DNA from: Lucifuga dentata
Taxonomy: Eukaryota > Chordata > Actinopteri > Ophidiiformes > Bythitidae
Length of the DNA stretch: 64,000 nt
Direction of reading: 5' to 3'
NCBI GenBank assembly: GCA_014773175.1
Contig: VXCM01002930.1
Span: forward strand, 1 to 64,000
Made by a program: the position numbers and the translations under genes. Position 1 is the stretch's first letter, and each line of letters begins with the position of its first letter. Shown piece after piece: positions 39,801 through 53,200 of the stretch. Under the pieces are notes generated by a model. That model saw only the letters and a list, made by a program, of their open reading frames with translations, was not told the origin of the DNA and did not search any database.

Positions 39801-42456
39801 TACCACCATCAAAATTACCCATCTATTCCTTTCATAACGAAGGAAACTATTTCCACTATAGTTCTTCCAGGACCCTGATAGTGAACTCTGGCGAGCTTTC
39901 AGCTGAAACCCCCTCCGTGGCTGAGTGGGATCTGTCTGGAGGAGAGGGGAGGAATAAGTAGCCCACTCAGGTTTCCTCACCAGAGTCCAGGTTGAAGAGC
40001 AAAAGACATAGACGCACACAGACAACACACACACACACACACACACACACTGCTTAGTCCATTGCTATGTTGTGAAATTCACTGAATACTGCATATCCGT
40101 ACCATTTTGAAAAGAGCTGTATTGATTCATGTTCTGAACACAGCTGCTATGAGACATGACATCACGATGTATGTGATTACACGGCATCATAAAAGGAAGT
40201 TCATATCCTGTGTACGCTGTGACTAATGATGAGTCGTGTCGCTGTGAAGTCACTAACATAACACACTGAGCGTTCATGGATGCTCACATGTAAAATTCTA
40301 AGAATTTGCATGGCTAACTCTGTAAATACATGGCCCATGGTTTTTCTTCCTCTGTGGTTTGTTTAAACTGCACTGTATCAGTTTAATCATAAAATATTTC
40401 ATCATAAATTATAAAAACATCTCACCCACCTAATTATGACTATTAGGGGCAGATGCATAAAAAATGGCACTATGGGCAGAGTGTTGACCTAAATGCTTGA
40501 AGCTCATTCGTAAAACTTCTCCTATGTTAATCATGATTCATTTGGTTTTAAAGGAAACATACATTCTGCTTTCGATCTCCTTTTAAAAGACTGACACAAA
40601 AATAACAGCTAAACCTGCATATTAACCTCTGTAGTATGGAGCACAAAACGCACCAAAATTAAATACATAAAAACAATATTATGAAATAAATAACTTATGC
40701 AAAAGTATCAATAAATGATTAAATAATTTCATAAATCATTATTATCATGAAATCCTATTTCATAACAACACATTTATTTCATAATGCCCCATTTTTAAGT
40801 CTCTTTTTTATTTCACAACACCCTTTTTCCAAACACTCTTCATATTTCATAATGACACATTTAATGATGAGATGTCAGTCCGTCAATCCAGACCAGTGGG
40901 CGTGGCCTTACGCTGATTGGTTGTTCCAGTAGTCAGACCAACGCAACAGTGTCTGAGGCGTTGATCTGCTGCTGGAGGTATGTGAGGTATTCTTTAGCTA
41001 TAAAACACTAATCCCTGCCATTTCCACAGCAGCCAAGCTGACATGCAGCAGGCTGACATGCAGCAGGTTGACATGCAGCAGGCTGACACGCAGCCAGATG
41101 ACACGCAGCAGGCTGACACACAGCAGGTTGACACGCAGCAGGCTGACACGCAGCCAGGCTGACACGCAGCAGGCTGACATGCAGCAGGCTGGTCAGGTTG
41201 AGCATCAGTTGAAAGCGATTCAATGCTTGATAAAAGCTGCTGAAAAGCTGCTACTCATTAACACAGCAGCCTCAGGCTACGGTTCGATCAATGGCTATTT
41301 AAAAGCACAGCATATGAATCTTCTTGAAAACACTGCTGGCCTCTTCTACCTTTCCATTGATTAGGCAGAGCTGATGATTGATCTGTGGTCCACAGGAAGT
41401 GTTCTTAGGCTGGTGTAGTTTAACAGAAACCTGCTTCCTGTAATGTTTGTTCTCCAGTAGACAGTGTTCAGTCCACACAAAACAAAACCCACACAGATCT
41501 CAAAATCACCTCATTTACATCAATCACTTATTGTTTTACCTTCTTATCTTTATTATTAGCTGCTTTAAATGGTGTTAACACTCTGGTTGCATTAATTCAC
41601 AATGCACTTAAGATAAAGTGTTAATACAAGTAGAATAAGAGCAGCAGATGCATTATGGGGCAGATGTTTCAGATAATCCTTACCTTGTGACAGGCGGACG
41701 GGTTGGGTGACCTGGAGCCCATCAACAGCACACAGGTTGCCACAGGGGTGCAGCGTGATGACCCCTGACCTGTGCTCTATGTAGCAGTGTTGAGCTGCCA
41801 CCCCAGGACCCTGGATGTTGATGTCCATGGGACCGTGACCCAGCGTGGTCCGGCCTGAGCAGCAGGAGGAGAACAACGCTGGATTAGATGAATGCATTTT
41901 CCTGACAGAATGGAATGTGGTGCAGTCAGTGTGATCTAGTCTGATGACATAATAACACAATTTTTTGTGGAATTAAGCCCTTAATGATGGATTCAAAAGT
42001 TAGCAGTGATTCTCATATTTCACCAGTTTTAGCCTCACTCCATCAGCTCCCTGTCTCTTTTAGGATTGATTTTCAAATTATACTCCTGATTTATAAGGCC
42101 CTACATGGTCATGGCCCATATATCTAAAAGAGCTGCTGTGCCCTTTGACCTCTGTGAGGAGCCTCAGGTCTGCTAACTAGGGTTACCTGGCTGTCCCAAG
42201 ATCAAGGCCGTAGCTGCAGCTCGTCTGTGGAACAGCAGTCTCAGAGAGACTCAGTCCTCAGATTTGACAGAAGCTGAAACCTGACCTTCCTGTTCCTGTC
42301 ATTTTATCTGCCTTTTTACCGCTGACAATCATCTCTTTTTCACTTTCACACTTACTGTGTTTTATTCTTCTTATATTTTTTTAATGATGTATGTATGTAT
42401 TTGTGTGTGTATATATATATATGCACTGGGCAGTGGCCTCTCATATCTAGGCTCAG

Positions 42457-42505
<49 letters not shown>

Positions 42506-42660
42506 TAACAATAATAACTACAGTGGAAAATATGAATAAATTACTACAACAACAAACTTTACTTATATAACACTTCTTACACACACAAGTTACAATGTGC
42601 TGAACACACAACGCTTCAAACGGCCATGGCCCAGTGCCATCAGAGGCTATAATACTGGAG

Positions 42661-42692
<32 letters not shown>

Positions 42693-45600
42693 ACACACAC
42701 ACTCATACACACACACGCACACAAACTGTGGAATAAAAATGTATATCAGACCACTGACCTATGACCTGTACACCTGTAAAAGTCAGCATGTCNTGGAATA
42801 AAAATGTATATCAGACCACTGACCTATGACCTGTACACCTGTAAAAGTCAGCATGTCTTATCCATAAAATGTTTAAAATGTGACAAATTGTGAAGAACTA
42901 GATTCACGAGAAAAGATGGTCTTTGAGAAGTAACTTACATCAATGATGACATCATACTGTGTATAAGAATGTTCACTTCCTCTACTGCCCTTCAGAATAT
43001 TCCATGTTAGCAGAATGGCTACACGGTGTTCTCCGTGCACGTATTGAATAAACCTTGTGATGTGGCAGTTGCTCTTGTTTCTACGGTGAAAATTATTTCA
43101 CATTTGGTGTCAGAAGTGGGATGGATGATCTGCTGTTGAGCTGGCTTCTGGATAACAGAGCAAACTGAATTCCACCGGTGGAAGATCAGCATTTGGGTGT
43201 TTTCTCCAGAAGCAGCGGAGACCCCATCTGTGTCTGAAGGCCGCTTGCAGCAGACGCTCCATCCAGAAGAACAACACACTGAGACAGGTAGCTACACTGC
43301 ACCTCACAATGTTTATTGCTTAATGTGTTTGCCTAGTCTAAGGTAATGGGTTTGGCAGAAAAACAAGATTTTACCTGGCAGTGAACAAGATATTCGTAAA
43401 CCTGACAAGTTTTTTTTATATATTTGGCTGTGAACAGGGTTTTAATATCTGGCAGTTCATGGAGCACTATTTGGCAGTACCTATTCTAGAAGAACAAGGG
43501 CAGGCTTAAACAGTACTGCTCGTCTCATTTGTATTTTGACATTTTTGAAATTTTGAGATTTTGATTAGTATTTAACTGAACACCTGTTGTCTTTTGTTTT
43601 AATTGTTTTCTGTTAAGTGTTCGTGAGTTAAGTGTTTTCTTTTGCTATGGCTGAGAGAGACAAAGTATGAAAGATAGGGAAGAAGGTATGAAGGTTGAAA
43701 AAGAGAAGGTATGAGAAAGTGAAGTGAAGGTATGAGAAAGTGAAGAGAAGGTATGAGAAAGTGTATGAGAAACTGAACAGATGGTTGTGTAATGCAAAGA
43801 GCGCCCATATTAAAGGACGTACAAGTATGTTTGAAAATGAGATAGCAGAATGAAAACAGTGCTCCGAACCCAAGATTCCAAATTGATTGGCATGCTTCTA
43901 AATTATGGGAACAATTTATCAGGTGCCAAAGTTCGAGGACGTTCCCAGCACAGTGCATTACACAATATGTTTTCCAAATGACACAAAACAAGACCCAGTG
44001 TACGAAGAACAAACTGCGTGGGCATCAGCAACAATGTGTGGAGATTTTCTAACAATACTATGGGCTGTATTATGATAACCATGAATTTGCAGCAGCTGTG
44101 CCCAAACTGACAAAACAGCAGATACCTCCTGTCTCTGAGTGGTTTGCAGTGATTGATTTGCCTAATGATTTTTTCTCTGTTCCAGTTGAGCCAATATTGG
44201 CCTTCACATCCACAGGACAGATGTATACTTGGACAACAATGTTGCAGCATTTCTGTTGCAGTGGCATTACAGGATTTTTTTTTTTTTCTGNCCTGTCTGC
44301 ATATATAGTTGTAGTATATGCCAAGATTGGCACAACCATTTTTTATATATATGCAATGTAATCTAGCAACAGACAGATAATACTGTATATAGTGAGTAGG
44401 TGAATGTGTGTGAGTGTGTGACCTTCACCGGCCCTCCTTGACCAACCTATTACACTTTATTTAAAACTAGCAAACAATTTCTATCAAGGAGGGCTAAACA
44501 CCTGAACAATAACACAAAGACAAAAACACACAGACGAGTAGTGACAGTAATAACCAGTGTAGTGGTTTATTACAGGAAAATTTGGCATCTTGGGTGTCAC
44601 CTGCAGGGAGTAGCTTGTTACTGTATGTTGATGATGTGATGATCTGTTCTCTCTCAGCACAGATACTTTGATACTTTGAGTCTGTTGCAGTTCTTAGCTG
44701 ACAATGGTCACAAGGTCTCGAAGGAAAGTTGCAACTTGTGGAACAAAAGGTGAAACATCTCTGATATCACATTGATCCTGAGGGACACAGCCTTGGATAT
44801 TAAAGAATTGAGGCTATTCAATCAACTCCAAAACCTCTGACAAAAGACAAATAATGTCATTCTTGGGCCTGATTAGATATTGTTGCCCATGATCAGAGAT
44901 TTCTCACATTTGGCTCAGTCTTTATAGAACATTACACATGGCCATAAAAATATGCGCATGACTGGCTTACTGACTTGGACTGAAGAAGCTGACAAAGCTT
45001 TTACTGACTTGAAGCAATTGAAAACAGGCACCATGTTTTGGTTTAACAGATTACTCAAAACCATTTGAGTTGTTTGTAGATTTAAACATGGGTTACATGT
45101 CTTCTGTTTGACACAGAGACATGGTTACAGGAACTGCCCAATTGGCTATTACTCAAAGCATTTAGCTGTGACAAAGAGATCAATGCCACCCTGTTTGCGT
45201 TCAGTAGTGGCTGCGACTGAAGCAGTGTTAGCCTGTGCAGACATTGTAAACATGCATAAATTGATAGTGCAAGTACCACATGCTGTACGCTCACTTTTGC
45301 TGTAAGCTCAAACACAACATCTGACACCTGCTCAATTGATGCATTGACAAAACGTATTACACTCATTGACATATGTTACTTTGAAATGATGTACAACTTT
45401 AAACCCAGCTACTCTTTTACCCACAGAACAAGATGATACTCCACTTCATGTGAAATCCTGGTAACAAAGGCTCAAACAGTTCATGATAAATTATATGACA
45501 CGCCCATGTTAAAAGCTGACTTGGAATTCTTTGTTGATGGGTGTGCTATGCTATGTGAAATAATCTTGGACAGCCGCGTGTGTCCTATGCCGTTTGCTCC

Positions 45601-48600
45601 TCACATGAAGTAGTGAAATCTGCGGCACTGAATGTGCACACAGACTCAAAATATGCTTTCTCTGTGTGTCATGAATTCTATGCTTTATAAGCAGAAAGAG
45701 GCTTTCTAACAGCTGATGGAAAACCTATCCAAAACAAACAATTGGTAACAAATTTATTAGAAGCTACTTGTTTACTCTTAGCTATAGTGGTATATAAATG
45801 TTCTGCTCACACTAGTGCTACAGACAAAATCTCAGGGGAAACACTAGAGCTGATGAGGCTGTAAAATTCACCGCGCTGTAAAATTGTGATCCTTTACCTA
45901 TATTAGTACATTACGCTGAAGATACGACACCTGTGTTTGTAATTGCACCCACACATAGTGATTTAACCCTATCAGTAAAGTTCAACATTGCCTAGTAATT
46001 GTGGATAAATACACAGGTTGGGTGGAAGCATTTCCCTGTAGATGGCAATCAGCAGTAATAGTGACAAAAATCTTGATTAATGAAATAATTCAAAGATGTG
46101 GAGTCCCATGGAAAATTTCAAGCGACAATGGTACCCCATTTGTAAATGATGTCATAGATGTAATAGGAATAATGTTACATGTAGGCTTTAAACATTCTTG
46201 TTGATATCATGCTCAAAGTGATGACCCCAGGTGGAGAGGCCCCTACCAAGTGCTGTTAGCAACGCCTACAATGCCTAGCAATGGTAAAAGTCACTGGAAG
46301 AGCTCCGTGGATTAACACATTGTAAGTTGCTGAAATAAAAACAGTCACAGGTCACAGATCCACAAGACTTCCTGTTTGAACATACAGACTGGAGACAGTA
46401 AGAACTCTGATAACAGCACAATAACTGAGAGTACTGCAGACTCAACCTCTTCTGAAAATTCTGGAATTTCTTGAACTGCAGGAAGCAGTCCTCTGAGCAG
46501 AGAGATGACTGCACATACAAAGAGAGAGACTGGTTTTGCAGTGATGAGTCGAAACCAGATGGTACATCTATGGTAAGACAGGAGGTTTTGGTGGAGACAA
46601 CACCCAGACCTGGCAGACTGACTCGCCTTTGTAAGTTCTGCCTGCTACATGAATGGAGAATGACTGCAGTATGCTGGCAGTTCTCATGATTATCCTCTTG
46701 GAAACTATCTACGCCTGTTGGAAGCTGCAACAAGATGATGAGACTTCTTGCCTGGAGCCTGAATCCATCTGGTTCCTGGAATTGGCACCCCAGCCATGCA
46801 CAGGAGAAAGGTGCACAAAATCCATACTGTTGTGTTTCAAAAAACAATGGTAAACAACAGTAAACTTGATTGGGAACACTGATAAGACACATGACACTGC
46901 TAATGATCTTTTTTCTCACATTGTCCTAGATGCTGGTAATATCGAACTTCATCAAGAACTGACATCATTTCCTCTATGCGAACCTGTGACTGTAACTTCA
47001 ACCACAAACCATCATCTCGTACCTGCTGATGCCACACCAACTAAGATAACTCCAGGGAATTGTACTGCACATCTGCATTTCAAGAACACTCACTTATTCA
47101 TAAAAGCGTAATGTATTGGGAAAACTTGCTTTATTAACCACTAAGATAAGAACGCATGATGTTCCTGTCTGAAGATGAGAAATCGTTTATTGAAACACAT
47201 GTTGAAGCTGTGAAAAAAAACTCTTCACACACCTGAAACCTAGTGGTCTAGAATTACTAATCCACACTGCCCTTGCCTGCATTGCCCTGCCTAGTGAGCC
47301 TCTTCCTTTAGAAACAAAGAAAGCCCTAGCAGTAAAAATCATTTCCTACCAGAAATTAAATTTAAATGAGAAAAGCACACTGCTCTGTTCCACTGAAGAT
47401 GTCTTTGTTTGAGTTGCAACTTAACTCTTAAATTACCCCATCTACTGTACGACACATCGTTCCTGTTGAAACTTTTGAATCTCTGTTTTCTCATTCTTAA
47501 CATGGCCTACGGTTTCCAAAGACGAACTCCCTTTTTACCGTCATTTATGACACAAAAGTTCCGCAATCTCCTTTTGAAATGATTGATATTCGCATCTTAT
47601 CATTTAATTGCTCTGATGGGCTGTTCTCCCTGTTATGACTTATGCTGAACTAGAACTAGAACTAGTTCCTTGTGCAGATCCCCACATGCCTTATATCTTA
47701 AGAACAGTTTCCCCCACCTGTCGTGTTATCCATGTAATTCCATTTTCCTCTTACAGGTTACCTGATCATGTGTATTTTGTATGTAATGAACATGCTTATT
47801 TGTGTCCTCCTGATGTTATAGGCCCCTGTCATTTTGTGATATTAACTGCTTTAGCTAGAACTTTGACCAATGATGAAATGGTCCAGTCAAAAGCAGGCCA
47901 TCCCCATATTAAGAGAAACAAATCTGAAGCATCTATGATTGCTGGCATCATTTTTCCTAAGCTATGAAGTTTATGCTAATATGAAAGCAATAAAATCCAT
48001 GTCTAATGTACTTATCTCTCATTTGAAAGCACAACTAAAATATAACAAAGCTGAACATGAGAGAGTTTTCCAAATTGAAGCTGTAGCTCTCTAAAATTGC
48101 ATGGCCCTGGACATCAGTCTTTGTAAAGTTATCCATACTGAGTGTTGCACTTACGTTTCCAACACTTCTGCTGAACTCATGATTTGATTGTTGATACAAA
48201 TTCTGCCATCCAAACTATAGAAGAAAAACACGGCTGGAACCCTTTTTCAGGCCTGACTGATTCTCTGGGAACTTTCTTCAGTGGTCTTACTCAAACTGTC
48301 ATAGTAGTTGTTCTTCTATTGTGTTTGCTTGGCATTATGTTCTGTATTTGCAAAGCCTGTATTAAGAAATGTACTGCTGAAGTTTCCCTCATTGTTCTTC
48401 ATGTTCCCCTTACTGACACTGATCCATCTCTTAGTGTTATTCCCAGTGCTCCTTTTCCTGAAATGTCTAATCCATACAGATTCCCTGACATCACTGTTAT
48501 TTGNTTATTCCCAGTGCTCCTTTTCCTGAAATGTCTAATCCATACAGATTCCCTGACATCACTGTTATTTGAGGTTTATCCCTTCTGTGTCTTTTTGCTT

Positions 48601-50230
48601 TCCTCAGCCAAATGGGGGAGAGTTTTTGGCCGGTTGGAAGTGTCTATCAACAAGATTTGGTTTTATAACTTCCAGTCACGGCCTTGTTGCCTTGGTTTGC
48701 TTGATATACATTTTCAATTTAGTTGTCAAGATGACAAAAGGGGGAAATGTGGGGAAAAAAATGTATATCAGACCATTGACCTATGACCTGTACACCTGTG
48801 AAAAGTCAGCATGTCTTATCCATGAAACGGTTAAAATGTGACAAATTGTGAAAGACTAGAATCATGAGAAAAGATGACTTTTGAGCAGTAACTTACGTCA
48901 ATGATGACATCATACTGCGTGTAAGAATGTTCACTTGCTCTACTGCCATTCAGAATATTCCATGTCAGCAGAATGGCTACATGGTGTTCTCCGTGCACGT
49001 ATTGAATAAACCTTGTGATGTGGCAGTTGCTCCNGAATGGCTACATGGTGTTCTCCGTGCACGTATTGAATAAACCTTGTGATGTGGCAGTTGCTCCTGA
49101 GTCTATGGTGAAATTTATTTAACAACACACACACATACACACAGAGGCTAGCCTAGACATAGCCCCGATACAGACATCTCTCTGCATTCCAGCACGTGGA
49201 GACACACAGACAGGAAGTCCTACACACTGACAATCACACAAACATGCAAGAAAGGTGACTGCATACCTGTAATACAAGGTGATACAAGGGAAAACTTTGT
49301 GTGTGTGCACATGTGTGTATGTGCATGTGTGTTTTGTGTGCATGTATGTGTGTGATAGCAAGTTATCTATGGTATCGTATCCCTGCAGCATCTCACCCTC
49401 AGCGAGCGGCAGCAGAGTGATGGCTGTGCTCAGACGTCCACTGCCCAGGCTGACCAGATGGGGGCGATCTGCCTGGAACTTCAGCCCCTTTCCTGTCTCA
49501 ATCAGGTCCAGTGGAGTGCTCTGCAGAGGAGGTCAAAGGTCATGAGTAAAATGAGAAGTTGTATCCCTGTCCAGAGGCTGAGAAAAGGCTCCAGAGGCCT
49601 GCAGCAGCGTAGGCTGCACATCCATCCCACAGACACCACAAACTGTTTGCTGCAAACCAGAACCGGCTTCTGAATGTTGTCACAAAGGACCTCTCAGATA
49701 TGCAACTAGCTATGAAGCAGCTAACATTCAGCAGTAACAGGCAAGGTGAGAAGATCACAGCAGCACAGCCTTTATCCTGTCTATTATCTATGCATTTATC
49801 ACTTTTTTAGAAAAGCTGAAAATATGTTTGGGAGTCAATAGTTGTGATATGAGTCAACATTCTATGGATTGAGCAACTAACAACTGGCTGCTTGTAACAA
49901 TTTAAAGGTTTCTGCCAATAAAATATGAATTTCAGCTCTGTTATGTTGCAACAGATTGTATGCTTGAGTATTCATTCACATTTTCCACATCTCAGCCTAA
50001 AGAAGCCACATCCTCTCTCACTGCTCATGTCTGGGTAAATATAATGTCATGACCTGGATTACTCATCAGATTAGTGATCAATAATTATTTCTTGTCCTCA
50101 AAACTAATTTGTTCTGCATGAACCAATAATGTAAATCAGAATGTAAATGGAAAATGTGTAACAATCATGGAGTTTGTTGATATGCTGAATACACAGATAG
50201 AAGGAAAGGGAGGATTCAGAGAGAAACTAC

Positions 50231-50263
<33 letters not shown>

Positions 50264-53200
50264 CAGTTCATCCTCTGTTTGGGGGATCAGGGAGCCTGAA
50301 TGAATATCTTCACTATGGGAGATCATTTCCATAGTGAGCTGTTTACACACTGCTCTACACTGTAAGGGAACTGTGTGTGTGTGTGTGTGTGTGTGCATGC
50401 ACACTCATGCACCCATTATTGTTATTCACACACACACACACACACACACACCCTCCTCCCCCCAAGCAGTGGGCTCAGCGTGGGGGAGGGGAAGTTGTCA
50501 TAGCAACAGCACTCAGCAATTAAGAAACATGAAGCTCCTGTTGTGATGATACTTTTTACACAGCAGTGCCTGAATATGAAGGAATTTCTGCTTTTCAGAT
50601 GTTGGATGGATTGTGTCTGCAGTTTAATCTGAAAGGTTTTATGGAATGAAAGGTTTCAGTTCACCTTGGAGAACATCTACAAGGGTCAGCTCAGCATCTG
50701 CCCCATCTTACTTTTTGGGCAAAATGTAATCTTTCCATATTACAGGATTTTTTTTTTTTTTTTTTTTATTGCTATCAAGCATTGATCCAAACTGAAGTCA
50801 CATGATCAAAACTCTTCACACAGTCGGCAAACATAAGTCTATATGGACCGAACTGTCAATCATTTTTCATTGCTTTCACACAAAATGCAGCAATCATTTT
50901 CCAAAATCCATGAACTCTTTTCTCATTCGTACTCCTCCACCTGCAGAACACCTGATATCTGCAGCACATTTTTACATGCTAACACGCTGTTTTCAANCCT
51001 CCACCTGCAGAACACCTGATATCTGCAGCACATTTTTACATGCTAACACGCTGTTTTCAAAACGGTTAAAAACACATTCAGAACAGAATGATGGCAAATT
51101 TCCTGCATTTCTGCTGTAACCATATTGAAATAGATAGAAAATCTTAGCAGAATATTTACAATAAAATGAAATAATAATCATTCCAATAATCACATAGGAC
51201 ACCTGGGTTACCTCTCCCATGTGTCTCTCACCTATGGAGAGGTATCCCAGGAGTGTCGTTCAGAGTGTTGTCTGAACATACAAAGGGAGCATGTCTCTGT
51301 CCAGAGAGGTGGTCCTGCTGTAAATGTTACAAAAGAAATTAAAAATGCTCGTCCAGAATGGATGGAGCACAGGACAGTCCCAGAATAGATGTAACACTTG
51401 TCACTTGCTTTACATTTATCACAGAATGGAGACAAAGAAGAATAGAATTTATGTAACATCACCTTAGAATAGTGAATCACGTTAAACTGAATCAGCCTGT
51501 GTCTGCTGTTTATTGAGCAGCTGTGGTTACAGGAAAGTTCCATCTTCCATAATCTATCAGACAAAACAACATTCATTTCTCTTTCCCAAGATTCCTTCAT
51601 ACACTTAGCAGATATGAAGTCGAGAGAAAAACAGATCACATATTTGGAAATAAGCTTCTTCCTCTCTGGAGAAGAGGAAAGTAACTCTAAGAAAGTATGT
51701 CTCTCATGTTCAGACGCAAAGTGAGGAATATTTTCTCTTCCAAAATGTCTAACCTGCATGTAACGCATGTAACGGAAAAGATGAGAGTGAGGTAAATTAT
51801 ATTTTGAACATAGCTGATCAAAAGAAGCAAAACTGTTTTCTAAGTAAAAGTCTGCCAATACCGAGGGCATTTTACTTTCCATGTAGTGAACACACTGTCC
51901 CATAGTGCAGGAATAAAAGCATGATTATAATAAATTGGTGTCTATGTTGAGATGCTAGGGACTCAATAGGTATTTTCAATTTGAGTAAGAATTTCCAATG
52001 AATTTCTACTGATGAAGCTGTGGCTAATGATTTATTAGCAGATGCAAGGCTACTGAAAAGTAGAGAGGATAGCGAAGTGTATGGTTTTATCAATGCCATA
52101 AATTCTAATTTTAACCACAGGGAAGCAGAATTGAACCCTTCATGATCGGGGACCTCCAATTCCAGTATGCCAAAGAGACTGGTGAGTTGGCATGGTGTTG
52201 TGGCTGAGAGGACTGGTGAGGTGGTGGTGAGAGACTGGAGGAGTAGGGAGGTTCCTCTGAGGCGCTGCAGGATTTAATGCCTCATCTGCTGTGTGCTGCT
52301 GCTCCCATGTGGTGCAAACAGCAACAGCCTGCTTCTGTCTGACGTACAGCACAAGCTGTGTGTGTGTGTGTGTGTGTGAGGAAGACAGACACACACAGCA
52401 GCAGATGAGGTAATGAATAAGCTCAGCACCATCAGAACATGTATCAGATCAGATCAAAACTCAGCATTTAAATAAACTGATCAGCTGAGTGAGTTTATCT
52501 ATCAAAGTTATTGATCACTAACATATACACTTAAATGTCACCCAGATTTCATATGATAAAATTTACCACTGGAATGAACACATCTTAGTTTTAGTGCGAC
52601 GGTGTGTATTATGAATCACTTCCTATCATGGAAATAAGGAAAATACTTTAGCAACGCATCTTTAAAGCTAAACACTAAGACACTGCTAACAGACATTTAT
52701 GGTTGAGGGAATGTGGTTTCATGATGATATTTGACCATATCGACACAGTAAGTCGTGCGCCACACTTTGTGAATCTGGCCCACTGTATCTAAGTCATTTT
52801 ACTAATAAGCTATGCACCAGGGATGTCAAAGTATGAGAATAATTATAGTGTGAGAAAAAAATCACGGTTTTATGATTTTTATGCAACACAATGGAGGCAA
52901 AACCCAAACACTGTAAGAATTTTGTAATTAAAGTTTTTTTTGTTGTTTTTATTTATTTTCTTTTTTTTTCCCCCATTTTTATTTTTTTTTTATCCTGCAA
53001 ATGAAATATGTATGACAGCAGTAAACGTGAAATACATAAAGAAGGTAATTTATCTGTGATTAAGTTTGGTTTCAAAAAAGTTAAGCAAACCAAAATATAG
53101 CAGCAAAAGTCATGTGACAACACTCTCTCTGCTCATTGATCAGAAATGTGTGGGGGCGGAGAAAAAAACTCCAACAGGAAGTACCGTATATACTTGAGTA

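Larger units (their letters stand above)
42727..49124 (+). mobile_element. Endogenous retrovirus (gamma/epsilon-like), degenerate provirus antisense to phldb1
   Basis: Two LTRs (about 310 bp each after removing assembly doublings, roughly 90% identical by eye) start TGTGG and end CA. They enclose a tRNA-Leu primer site, a pol-like region with reverse transcriptase, RNase H and integrase motifs, an env-like region with a transmembrane subunit, and a polypurine tract. All reading frames are broken by stops, frameshifts and deletions. No gag was recognised, and 43123-44040 has no readable gag motif. The motif style ([15 protein letters not shown] integrase tail, CX6CC env) is that of gamma/epsilon-type retroviruses. 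It is a non-functional fossil inside intron 2. Confidence 0.92.

Noticed and set aside
41281..41300. GGTTCGATCA as a possible tRNA T-arm
   Set aside because: No acceptor stem, D-arm or anticodon arm can be formed around it.
46275..46919. 214-codon minus-strand frame
   Set aside because: It is antisense to the env-like part of the provirus and has no homology of its own.
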